Source of the DNA: UBA964 sp031382085
Lineage (GTDB): Bacteria; Pseudomonadota; Gammaproteobacteria; Steroidobacterales; Steroidobacteraceae
Assembly: GCA_031382085.1 (NCBI GenBank)
Contig: JANMYM010000032.1
Coordinates: 1-14,301 of the forward strand
Direction: 5' to 3'
DNA: 14,301 nucleotides
The notes under the pieces were generated by a model that was not told where the DNA came from, searched no databases, and saw nothing but the letters and a program-made list of their open reading frames with translations. The position numbers and the translations under genes are program-made. Position 1 is the stretch's first letter. Every line of letters begins with the position of its first letter. This document shows positions 6,402 to 13,800 of this stretch, one piece after another.

Positions 6402-7232
6402 ATGCAGCTCAAATTCATCAAAATGCACGGTCTCGGCAACGATTTTATCGTTCTCGATCACCGCCCCGGAGCGCCTCTGTTAGCCACGGACCAATGGCAG
6501 ACGCTGGCGGATCGCCATACCGGCGTCGGTTTCGATCAGGCATTGCTGATTGAACCGCCGCGTAGCGCCGGGGCGCGCGCCGCCTATCGTGTGATCAACG
6601 CCGATGGCAGCGAAGTGGAACAGTGCGGCAACGGTGTGCGCTGCGTCGCGCGGCTGCTACATGAACGCAACCCGGCCCTGGGTGCCGACATGCTGCTCGA
6701 CAGCGGCGCCGGGCCGGTGCGTGCGCGCATCCTGGATTCCGGAAACGTCTCCATCGATATGGGTGTGCCGGATTTCGCGCCGGCAGCGCTGCACCTGGAC
6801 GTGCCGGCGGAAGCGTTGCGCTACGGCCTGCTGGTTGACGGCGCGACGGTCGAGTTTGGCGCGGTCTCCCTGGGGAACCCGCATGCGGTGCTAACAGTGG
6901 CGGACGTCGACACCGCACCCGTTGCGACGCTTGGCCCGCAACTGGAGTCACATCCGCGCTTCCGCGAGCGAACCAACGTCGGCTTCATGCAGATTATCGA
7001 CGACGCACATATCCGGCTGCGTGTGTTCGAGCGCGGTGTTGGCGAGACCCGGGCCTGCGGGACCGGCGCCTGCGCGGCAGTTGCAGTCGGGCGCCGACAT
7101 GGCAGACTGGGCGCCCATGTAGAGGTCGCCTTGCCAGGCGGGCGGCTGGTGATCGATTGGCCCGCAGAGGGCCAGGCACTGTGGATGACAGGGCCCGCGC
7201 TGGAGTCCTTTCGCGGTCAGGTCGAGATATAG
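6402..7232 (+). CDS. dapF: Diaminopimelate epimerase
   Basis: A 276-residue enzyme that interconverts LL- and meso-diaminopimelate in the cytoplasm, the step before lysine and peptidoglycan cross-link precursor. The two catalytic cysteines are visible: C75 in NADGSEVEQCGNGVRC and C219 in GVGETRACGTGACAA. Substrate-binding elements MHGLGNDFIV (8-17), GNPHAV (158-163) and TNVGF (191-195) are present, and the length is normal. The gene is followed after 17 bp by the DUF484 gene, then xerC, the arrangement known from many gammaproteobacteria, including E. coli (dapF-yigA-xerC). Confidence 0.97.
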   Translation: MQLKFIKMHGLGNDFIVLDHRPGAPLLATDQWQTLADRHTGVGFDQALLIEPPRSAGARAAYRVINADGSEVEQCGNGVRCVARLLHERNPALGADMLLDSGAGPVRARILDSGNVSIDMGVPDFAPAALHLDVPAEALRYGLLVDGATVEFGAVSLGNPHAVLTVADVDTAPVATLGPQLESHPRFRERTNVGFMQIIDDAHIRLRVFERGVGETRACGTGACAAVAVGRRHGRLGAHVEVALPGGRLVIDWPAEGQALWMTGPALESFRGQVEI

Positions 7233-7249
7233 AGGGAGCGAAACAAAGC

Positions 7250-7969
7250 ATGAGCAGCCAATCCGTGCGCCAGCCCGCTGGCGTCGAGGCCGACGACAAA
7301 TTTATTGTCGAACATCTGGCCCGCGATCCCGATTTTTTCGAGCGTCATCCGAATACGCTGGCGCAGCTGCGCCTGCCGCATGCGCGTGGCACGACCACAG
7401 TCACGCTGGTGGAGCGCCAGATAGAAGTGCTGCGTGACCGCGCGCAGGACGCGGACCGCCGCCTCGCCGATTTCGTTAGTGTCGCGCGCGCCAACGAGCA
7501 GCTGGCAGACAAGATTCACCGTTTCGCCCGCCGCCTGCTACGGGCCAGCTCGCGCAGCGACGCGCTGAATCAGATTGACGCTTCACTGCGCGAAGACTTT
7601 GACGCGTTCAATTCACGCCTGATTTTGCTCAATACGCCGATGGATGCGGCGCAGCTGGCAAACCTGCATTTTGCGCGCAGTACGACCGCGGATGATCCGA
7701 TGCTGAAGAGCTTTGAGCATCTGTTCGCCAGCGGCAAGCCCCGCTGCGGCCAGGTGCGCGACTCGCAGCGTGAATGGTTGTTCGGCGCGGATGCCGAACA
7801 TGTCGGTTCGGCGGCGCTGGTGCCGTTAGGCGACAAAGGTGCGCTGGGATTGCTGGCGCTGGCGAGCCCGGATCGCGAGCGTTTTCACCCGGGCATGAGC
7901 ACCGAGCTGCTGGGCCGGATGGCTGACTACATCAGCGACGCGCTCGCCCGCCCGTCCGCCGGTTCCTGA
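7250..7969 (+). CDS. DUF484 family protein
   Basis: A 239-residue soluble protein of the DUF484 (YigA) family, which has a GAF-like fold. Visible family marks are the N-terminal block FIVEHLARDPDFFERHP, the helical segment VTLVERQIEVLRDRAQDADR with coiled-coil character, and the C-terminal GAF-like part (SAALVPLGDKGALGLLALAS, then a helix ending MADYISDALA). The start is ATG 7250, with GGGAG about 11 bases upstream; the frame is open further upstream inside dapF, but homology starts here. No function is established. Its constant position between dapF and xerC suggests a link with cell-wall growth or division, which is inference. Confidence 0.88.
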   Translation: MSSQSVRQPAGVEADDKFIVEHLARDPDFFERHPNTLAQLRLPHARGTTTVTLVERQIEVLRDRAQDADRRLADFVSVARANEQLADKIHRFARRLLRASSRSDALNQIDASLREDFDAFNSRLILLNTPMDAAQLANLHFARSTTADDPMLKSFEHLFASGKPRCGQVRDSQREWLFGADAEHVGSAALVPLGDKGALGLLALASPDRERFHPGMSTELLGRMADYISDALARPSAGS

Positions 7970-7983
7970 CTTCCTGCTGAGTG

Positions 7984-8898
7984 ATGGACTCCAGGGCCCG
8001 CGAGTGGTTGCCACGTTTCGCGCGGCATCTCGCGACCGAACGCCGCCTGCCGCCTAACACGATTGAAAGTTACGGCCGCGATCTGCGCGCGCTGGAGAAA
8101 TTCTGCGAGCAGCAGGGCCTCGATGACTGGCGCGCACTGGATTCGCAGCATGTGCGACTGTTCGCGGCGCGTGCGCATGCGGGCGGGCTCGCGCCCCGCA
8201 GCGTGCAGCGCCGCCTGTCCGCCGTGCGCAGTTTCTGCAATTTCCTGATCCGTGAACGCGCGCTGACCAGCAATCCAGCTAACGATATCCGCGCGCCCAA
8301 GGTCAAGCCGCATCTGCCGGAAACGCTGGATGTGGATCAGATACAGCGCCTGATAGAAATTCCCACCGACACGCCGCTAGCAAAACGCGATCGCGCCATC
8401 ATGGAGTTGTTCTATTCGTCCGGTCTGCGACTCACCGAGCTAACAAGCCTGGATACCGGGCAGCTGGATCTCGGCGACAGCACGGTGCGGGTGCGCGGCA
8501 AGGGCGACAAGACGCGAATTGTTCCGGTCGGCCGTCATGCCAAAACGGCCTTGCGCGCCTGGCTGCAGGAGCGCTCCGCGCTGGTCAAACCGGACGTCGC
8601 GGCGCTGTTCGTCGGCCAGGGAGGCAGGCGCCTGACGCCGCGCGCAGTACAGCTGCGCATCAGTTACTGGGCTCGACGCCAGGGACTGCAGGTTGGCGCC
8701 TATCCGCACCTTTTCCGGCACTCTTTTGCGACGCATCTGCTTGAATCTTCTCAGGATTTGCGTGGCGTTCAGGAGTTGCTGGGTCACGCCAATATCTCCA
8801 CCACCCAGGTCTACACGCACCTTGATTTCCAGCATCTGGCCCGCATTTACGACCGTTCACACCCGCGCGCCAAGCGGCGTAAACAGGCAAGAACATGA
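7984..8898 (+). CDS. xerC: Tyrosine recombinase XerC
   Basis: A 304-residue site-specific recombinase which, with XerD, resolves chromosome dimers at dif near the division septum. The N-terminal SAM-like core-binding domain spans about 1-95, the catalytic domain about 110-290. All active residues are present: R149 (SGLRLTEL), K173 (RGKGDKTR), H242 and R245 (HLFRHSFATH), H268 (LGHANIS) and nucleophile Y277 (TQVYTHLD). It is a host XerC by length and context, not a phage integrase. ATG 7984 is used; a GTG three bases earlier is equally possible, and no strong ribosome-binding site is seen. The stop overlaps the hslV start by four bases (ATGA). XerC-hslV coupling also occurs in xanthomonads. Confidence 0.96.
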   Translation: MDSRAREWLPRFARHLATERRLPPNTIESYGRDLRALEKFCEQQGLDDWRALDSQHVRLFAARAHAGGLAPRSVQRRLSAVRSFCNFLIRERALTSNPANDIRAPKVKPHLPETLDVDQIQRLIEIPTDTPLAKRDRAIMELFYSSGLRLTELTSLDTGQLDLGDSTVRVRGKGDKTRIVPVGRHAKTALRAWLQERSALVKPDVAALFVGQGGRRLTPRAVQLRISYWARRQGLQVGAYPHLFRHSFATHLLESSQDLRGVQELLGHANISTTQVYTHLDFQHLARIYDRSHPRAKRRKQART

Positions 8899-9452
8899 GT
8901 GAATCGTTTAACCCCCACGGCACCACCATCCTGGGCCTGCGCCGCAATGGCATCGTCGTCGTCGGCGGCGATGGCCAGGTCAGCCTCGGCAACACCGTCA
9001 TGAAAGGCAATGCGCGCAAAGTACGCAGCCTTAATGACGGCAAGGTTCTGGCCGGTTTTGCCGGCGGCACGGCCGATGCCTTTACGTTGTTCGAGCGCTT
9101 CGAAAACAAGCTGGAAAAATTCGGCAACCTGACCAGGGCCGCGATTGAACTCGCCAAGGACTGGCGCGCGGATCGTTATCTGCGGCGCCTGGAAGCGCTG
9201 TTGTTAGTCGGCGATCCGACCAAGTTGTTCGTGATCTCGGGCAATGGCGATGTCATCGAGCCGGATCACGACCTGGTCGCCATCGGTTCGGGAGGCCCGT
9301 ATGCGCAGGCCGCGGCGCGCGCCCTGCTTGAAAACACTGACCTGACAGCGCGCGACATCGTCGAGCGCTCTCTCAACATCGCCGCGGACATCTGCATCTA
9401 CACCAATCGCAACCTGACGATCGAGGAATTGCCGGCGAGGACAACACCGTGA
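8895..9452 (+). CDS. hslV: HslV peptidase of the HslUV protease, with propeptide
   Basis: A 185-residue threonine peptidase that forms a double hexameric ring and degrades proteins unfolded by HslU. The mature chain begins at TTILGLRRNG, so the catalytic Thr would be residue 10 after removal of the propeptide MSESFNPHG. Many HslV proteins begin MTT and lose only Met; a short propeptide is known in other lineages such as xanthomonads. Other family marks are VVGGDGQVSLGNTVMKGNAR (22-41), VLAGFAGGTADAFTL and AIGSGGPYAQAAARALL. The start overlaps xerC and the stop overlaps hslU (GTGA), so the three genes are translationally coupled. Confidence 0.97.
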   Translation: MSESFNPHGTTILGLRRNGIVVVGGDGQVSLGNTVMKGNARKVRSLNDGKVLAGFAGGTADAFTLFERFENKLEKFGNLTRAAIELAKDWRADRYLRRLEALLLVGDPTKLFVISGNGDVIEPDHDLVAIGSGGPYAQAAARALLENTDLTARDIVERSLNIAADICIYTNRNLTIEELPARTTP

Positions 9453-10792
9453 GCCTGCAATCGCTGACTCCGCGCGAGATCGTCCAGGAGCTCGACAAAC
9501 ATATCATCGGCCAGAACGACGCCAAGCGCTCGGTGGCGATCGCGCTGCGCAACCGCTGGCGCCGCATGCAGGTTGAAGAAGGCCTGCGCGCCGAAATCAC
9601 GCCCAAGAATATCCTGATGATCGGACCCACCGGTTGCGGCAAGACCGAAATTGCGCGCCGCCTTGCGAAGCTCGCGCGCGCGCCGTTCGTGAAAGTGGAA
9701 GCGACGAAATTTACCGAGGTCGGCTACGTGGGCCGCGATGTCGAGAGCATCGTCAAGGACCTCGTGGAAGTTGCGGTCAAGATGACACGTGAAGAAGAGA
9801 TGACGGCCGTGCGCAGCCGCGCCGCCGACGCGGCCGAGGAGCGCGTTCTGGATGCGTTGCTGCCCAAGCCGAAAATGATGGGTTTTTCGACCGATGACAC
9901 CTCGCAGCCGCGCGACGCGGAAACCCGGCAGAAATTCCGCAAGATGCTGCGTGAAAAGCAACTCGACGATCGCGAGATCGAAATCGAGCTGCGCGCCATG
10001 CCAACCGGCGTTGAAATCATGGCGCCTCCGGGCATGGAAGAAATGCAACAGCAGTTGCAATCCATGTTCCAGAACCTGGGCGGAGGTCGCACCAAGAGCC
10101 GCAAAGTCAAGGTCAGGGAAGCGCTCAAGCTGCTGACCGAGGACGAGGCCGGCAAGCTCATCAATGAAGAAGAGCTGCGCGCCAGGGCATTGGCTAACGC
10201 CGAGCAGAACGGCATCGTCTTCATCGACGAGATCGACAAGATCTGCCGCCGCCAGGAAAGCTACGGCGCTGATGTATCGCGCGAAGGCGTGCAGCGCGAT
10301 CTGCTGCCGCTCGTGGAGGGCTGCACGGTCAGCACCAAGTACGGCACGATCAAGACCGATCATGTGCTGTTCATCGCGTCCGGCGCGTTCCACATGGCCA
10401 AGCCGTCGGATCTGATTCCGGAACTGCAGGGCCGGTTCCCGATCCGCGTGGAACTCAGCTCGCTCAAGGTTGAAGACTTCGAACGCATCCTGCGCGAACC
10501 GGACGCGGCATTGACGGTGCAATATGCCGCGTTGTTAGGTACGGAACAAGTCCAACTTGTATTCGCCGACAGTGGCGTGCGCCGGATCGCCGAGATCGCC
10601 GCACACGTGAACGAGAAGAACGAAAATATCGGCGCACGTCGCCTGCACACGGTGATGGAGCGGCTGCTGGAAACCCTGTCCTTCGAAGCCACGGATCGCG
10701 GCCAGTCACTGGTCACCGTGGATGCCGAATATGTCGAGCGACATCTCGGTGCGCTGGTCAAGGACGAAGACCTGAGCCGCTACATCCTCTGA
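9449..10792 (+). CDS. hslU: HslU AAA+ unfoldase of the HslUV protease
   Basis: A 447-residue ATPase that unfolds substrates and feeds them to HslV. It starts with the typical LTPREIVQELDKHIIGQ, then Walker A GPTGCGKT (59-66), the pore loop GYVGRD (92-97), the inserted I-domain (about 110-240, helical, with a Met/Gln-rich stretch MEEMQQQLQSMFQ), Walker B IVFIDE (256-261), GRFPIRVEL (328-336) and sensor-2 GARRLHTVME (395-404). The C-terminal DLSRYIL is the tail that docks into HslV. The start is GTG, sharing GTGA with the hslV stop. In enterobacteria hslVU is under sigma-32 control; no such promoter was found here, and the genes appear to be served by the upstream run. Confidence 0.97.
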   Translation: MSLQSLTPREIVQELDKHIIGQNDAKRSVAIALRNRWRRMQVEEGLRAEITPKNILMIGPTGCGKTEIARRLAKLARAPFVKVEATKFTEVGYVGRDVESIVKDLVEVAVKMTREEEMTAVRSRAADAAEERVLDALLPKPKMMGFSTDDTSQPRDAETRQKFRKMLREKQLDDREIEIELRAMPTGVEIMAPPGMEEMQQQLQSMFQNLGGGRTKSRKVKVREALKLLTEDEAGKLINEEELRARALANAEQNGIVFIDEIDKICRRQESYGADVSREGVQRDLLPLVEGCTVSTKYGTIKTDHVLFIASGAFHMAKPSDLIPELQGRFPIRVELSSLKVEDFERILREPDAALTVQYAALLGTEQVQLVFADSGVRRIAEIAAHVNEKNENIGARRLHTVMERLLETLSFEATDRGQSLVTVDAEYVERHLGALVKDEDLSRYIL

Positions 10793-10807
10793 CAAAAAAA
10801 TTGCCGG
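10793..10807. other. Short convergent gap between hslU and the TonB receptor gene
   Basis: Only 15 bp separate the two stop codons. The gap contains seven A in a row (10794-10800), which reads as a T7 tract just past the stop of the minus-strand receptor gene. That would suit transcript release, but I see no strong GC stem before it, so a terminator is only a possibility. Confidence 0.3.
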
Positions 10808-13639
10808 TTATTTAGCGCCGAATTTCCAGCCGAATCGGATTCCTACGACCAGCGGATCGGGCAGCGACACCACCACTGCATCCGACGGTGAGAACGCGTT
10901 GGGATCAAAGTAGAACTGGTCCACTGAACCTGGATTGTTGACGGCTGCCAGGACAGTGTCGTTGTCAGTTACGTTATTGACGTACAACAGCACGTCCCAA
11001 CGATCAGACTCCAGACCCAGGCGGATATTGCCCAATACGTAGTCATTCAGCTTGTTGTGATTCCAGATATCGATGTAACGCTCGCCCTGAGCCTGGACAT
11101 CGCCTTCCACAAAGAACCGTACATTGCCGCCACCTAACATGTCGGCAACGCCGTGCTCCCAGCGAGCCGAACCGACGATCGAATGCTGTGGCGCCCGTTC
11201 CAGCTTGTTGCCCGCCAGGTTTATGTAGCAAAGGCGTGGATTCTCGCCTCGCGGGCAGCCGCCGTTGCGCGACGCGTCCGTGGGTGAGGTCGAGGTAAAC
11301 GGAAAGTCGTCGTACTCACCGTCGAGCCAGGTGTAATTAAGACCCAGAGTCAGGTTGGCCGTGGCACGGAACTGCGCATCCAGCTCCAGCCCCTTAACAG
11401 TAGCCTTGCCCGCATTGATGATGCGCCCAACCTGTATGCCGGAGGGTGTCACAAATTGCGCGCCTGTCTGCTTGTCGGTGTAATTCATGCGGAAAACCGC
11501 CGCATTGGTACGCAACCGGTTACTCAAGAACTGACCCTTGAAGCCCAGTTCAAGCTGCTGGAGCGTTTCCGCACGGTAGGTGAATTCATCATAGGCCGCG
11601 TCGTAGTCGGCGTCCTGCCAGGACCCGCTGGTCACGGTGGAAATGCCGCCCGGCTTTATGCCCTTACTGACATTGGCATACCAGAGAATGTCGTCGGTCG
11701 CCTTGTACGAGAGAGTGAATCGCGGCGTCGAGTATTTGTGCTTAGTCTTGGTTGTGACCTCGGTACCTGGCGCCTGAATCACACCAGGCCCCGGCGCGAA
11801 CGGCGCGAACGGATTGAAAAACGGATACAACTCATTGATGGAAGGTCCGAAAACCTGGAATCCCGGAAAGCTTGGATCGCCGCAACGGAATAACGAAACA
11901 CCCGGCGGCAAGGTCGGGTTGGGACTGCCACGCGCGGGTATCGGCGGCAGGCCGGGAATAGCCGGCACATAGGCATCGAGTGAACGAGCGCATTCGACGC
12001 CGTTGATAGTCTCGTTTTCATCCGAGGTGCGAAGTTCCGCTGTTAGCGTCACCCGATTGTTGACCTTCCAGTCAATCATGCCGAACCAGGAACGGTGATC
12101 GATTTCGCGGCCGTTAGGACGTGGTATGGCGGTCATCCGTGACAGCACCTGCTGGCCGTTGAGAATTGACGTGGCGTTGTCGGCCGGATTCAGCGGCGTC
12201 GTATCGCAGCTCGGCGCGAATGCGGGCTGGCCCGGGAAAAAAGTGTTCGCAGGCACCGCGCCAAGGCAAAGGATCGAGATAGAACGCGCGACCTGCTCGG
12301 CCTTTTCATGCCAATACAAACCACCGACTGTGAAATTGACCGGGCCGTCGAATTCACTCCGGAAGTGCAGTTCCTGGCTCAGCTGCTTGGTCTTGTTGCT
12401 GTAGTTGAATTCGGTTGCGCGGCCGACGCCATCGGTAGCCGTCAACTGATTCGCAGCACTTACTCGCCCTGAATCGAAGTCACCGTCCTCGAGCCAGTTG
12501 AACTTGGCATCCGTGAAGCCGGAAAGCGATGTCAGTACGCCCGGCCCGAAGTCCCAGTTCATGACCAGGGACATGCGGTTCACTTTTCGATCGGAGCCGG
12601 GGTAGTCCTTGCCGGTGCGCGGATCGCCATCGAGCTGCACACGCAGGTCATCGCCATCCGGAACCGTACCGCGATAGGACAGGATGCCGTTAGCAAAGAT
12701 CTGGCCACCAAACGCCGCCGTCGGCGCGTACACGCGGCAACTGGTCTGACTTGCGGGTGTTGGAGTGATCACCGCGCCCGGCGCACCACCGGTTCCCTGC
12801 GCCAGGCAGGAAGTCCCTTCTACCGGGCGCAGCAGGCGTGAATTGCCGCGCACTGAGGCCTGGGCAAATGGATCGTAGTGGTCGTCGCTGTACTCGATGC
12901 GCATCTTCGCGTCAAAATTCTCGCTGGGTTTCCACTTCAGAGTCAGTGCCCCACCGACGCCATCGCCGCCGCCAACGTTGCTGCCAGTAACGATGTTCTT
13001 ATGCGCGCCATCGTCATTCCAGGTCGCCGCGTTCAACCGCCAACCGAAGGTTTCGCCCAACGGCGCGCTGAGCGACGCTGTGGCGTTGTAACGGCCGAAA
13101 TTGCTGTACTCGGCGCGTACTCCTGCCGAGAATTCACTCGCAGGGTCCTTGGTCACGTAGTTAATCGCACCACCGAAGGCGCTGCGGCCGAACTGCGCCG
13201 CCTGCGGTCCCTTGACGATCTGCACATTCTGCAGGTCCATCAGGCGACTGGTGGCGAGCAACGAATTGCCGCCGAAATTGATGCTCTCGCTTGAAATGTC
13301 CACGCCATCGACCAGTATCGCCACGTTCACCCGGCCACGCGACGGCGAGAGTCCGCGGACTGCGATACGCGTATCGGTGGCCGAATAGCCCTTGTCGAAG
13401 ATCAGAGAAGAGTCAAGTGCAGCAACATCGCCGACGTTGGCGATTCCCTGGCGCGCGATCTGCTCGGCGTCAATCGCACTGATGCTGATGGGAACGTCCT
13501 GGAGATTTTCCACTCTCTTGCGGGCCGTGACGACGACCTCGTCCAGGCCGCCAGCGGCCTCACTCTGCGCCTGGGAAACGCCCGAGCCGGCGCCCACTGT
13601 GAACAATGCCGACAAGACAGCAAACTGAATGCTTCGCAT
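10808..13639 (-). CDS. TonB-dependent outer-membrane receptor
   Basis: A 943-residue outer-membrane transporter driven by TonB-ExbBD. It has a signal peptide (about 1-25, ending VSQAQ), a TonB-box-like segment LDEVVVTARKR (32-42), a plug domain (about 48-165) with VRGLSPSRGRVNVAILVDG and VKGPQAAQFGRSAFGGAINY, and a long beta barrel ending RFGWKFGAK. The final residue is Lys rather than the usual aromatic. Eight Cys occur in the barrel as four neighbouring pairs, probably in surface loops. The ligand is unknown; no regulator, sigma factor or catabolic gene adjoins it. I use ATG 13639, where the signal peptide begins; an upstream TTG (13678) would add 13 atypical residues. It has one TTA codon outside the GTTAG word (11891-11893), the only such case found. 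Confidence 0.93.
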   Translation of the reverse strand: MRSIQFAVLSALFTVGAGSGVSQAQSEAAGGLDEVVVTARKRVENLQDVPISISAIDAEQIARQGIANVGDVAALDSSLIFDKGYSATDTRIAVRGLSPSRGRVNVAILVDGVDISSESINFGGNSLLATSRLMDLQNVQIVKGPQAAQFGRSAFGGAINYVTKDPASEFSAGVRAEYSNFGRYNATASLSAPLGETFGWRLNAATWNDDGAHKNIVTGSNVGGGDGVGGALTLKWKPSENFDAKMRIEYSDDHYDPFAQASVRGNSRLLRPVEGTSCLAQGTGGAPGAVITPTPASQTSCRVYAPTAAFGGQIFANGILSYRGTVPDGDDLRVQLDGDPRTGKDYPGSDRKVNRMSLVMNWDFGPGVLTSLSGFTDAKFNWLEDGDFDSGRVSAANQLTATDGVGRATEFNYSNKTKQLSQELHFRSEFDGPVNFTVGGLYWHEKAEQVARSISILCLGAVPANTFFPGQPAFAPSCDTTPLNPADNATSILNGQQVLSRMTAIPRPNGREIDHRSWFGMIDWKVNNRVTLTAELRTSDENETINGVECARSLDAYVPAIPGLPPIPARGSPNPTLPPGVSLFRCGDPSFPGFQVFGPSINELYPFFNPFAPFAPGPGVIQAPGTEVTTKTKHKYSTPRFTLSYKATDDILWYANVSKGIKPGGISTVTSGSWQDADYDAAYDEFTYRAETLQQLELGFKGQFLSNRLRTNAAVFRMNYTDKQTGAQFVTPSGIQVGRIINAGKATVKGLELDAQFRATANLTLGLNYTWLDGEYDDFPFTSTSPTDASRNGGCPRGENPRLCYINLAGNKLERAPQHSIVGSARWEHGVADMLGGGNVRFFVEGDVQAQGERYIDIWNHNKLNDYVLGNIRLGLESDRWDVLLYVNNVTDNDTVLAAVNNPGSVDQFYFDPNAFSPSDAVVVSLPDPLVVGIRFGWKFGAK

Positions 13640-13700
13640 GACTGGAATACCCCCCGATGACTTTTCGAACTGATTCAAACAGCGCGATCGCGTCCCTGCG

Positions 13701-13716
13701 GGGTCCCAACGGACCC
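13701..13716 (-). promoter_or_regulatory. Leader hairpin upstream of the TonB receptor
   Basis: GGGTCC (13701-13706) and GGACCC (13711-13716) are exact reverse complements around CAAC, about 62 bp before the receptor start codon. A palindrome CGCGATCGCG lies at 13683-13692. Both are in the 161-bp gap between the receptor and DUF1501 genes and could be leader structure or operator sites. Confidence 0.35.
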
Positions 13717-13738
13717 GTGCGCCAAGTTCCTGTATCGG

Positions 13739-13767
13739 ATGCTATTGCCTAACCACGGCGGGTGCAA
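13739..13767 (-). promoter_or_regulatory. Weak candidate promoter for the TonB receptor
   Basis: On the minus strand TTGCAC (13762-13767) lies 17 bp before TAGCAT (13739-13744), a poor match to sigma-70 -35 and -10 boxes. The spacer contains a GTTAG word (13749-13753). It is placed sensibly, about 100 bp before the start codon, but the match could be chance. Confidence 0.22.
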
Positions 13768-13800
13768 AGCCCACGCGCAAATCGACCGAAAATGGGCGGG

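Larger units (their letters stand above)
676..13753. repeat. Dispersed short word GTTAG/CTAAC (fuller form TGTTAGC), 30 copies
   Basis: Hand-listed first bases of GTTAG on the plus strand: 1218, 1420, 3530, 4414, 4750, 6172, 6479, 7475, 7825, 9203, 10534, 12042, 12113, 12689. Of CTAAC: 677, 851, 1010, 1754, 2372, 2497, 3353, 3825, 5490, 6891, 8054, 8279, 8440, 10194, 11134, 13749. Thirteen have the full TGTTAGC/GCTAACA. In GTTAG orientation the base before is T in 20, C in 9 and G in 1; the base after is C in 18. The other NTTAG words total three (10811, 11714, 13807). Copies lie on both strands in near-equal number (14 and 16), in genes and gaps. Most copies in the window are in coding sequence. 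Function unknown. Confidence 0.6.

Noticed and set aside
7984..8898. xerC as a phage or element integrase
   Set aside because: Length, motifs and the dapF-DUF484-xerC-hslVU context are those of the housekeeping recombinase.
9398..10522. Long minus-strand open frame (374 codons) opposite hslU
   Set aside because: It is antisense to a fully supported HslU, has a His/Arg/Leu-rich composition typical of GC-rich shadow frames, and has no family motif.
13683..13692. CGCGATCGCG palindrome as a HIP1-like repeat
   Set aside because: I saw it only once as a full 10-mer in the window, which is unremarkable for GC-rich DNA.
676..13753. GTTAG word as a Chi- or KOPS-like polar signal
   Set aside because: Those signals are strand-biased relative to replication; here 14 copies read one way and 16 the other within one window.
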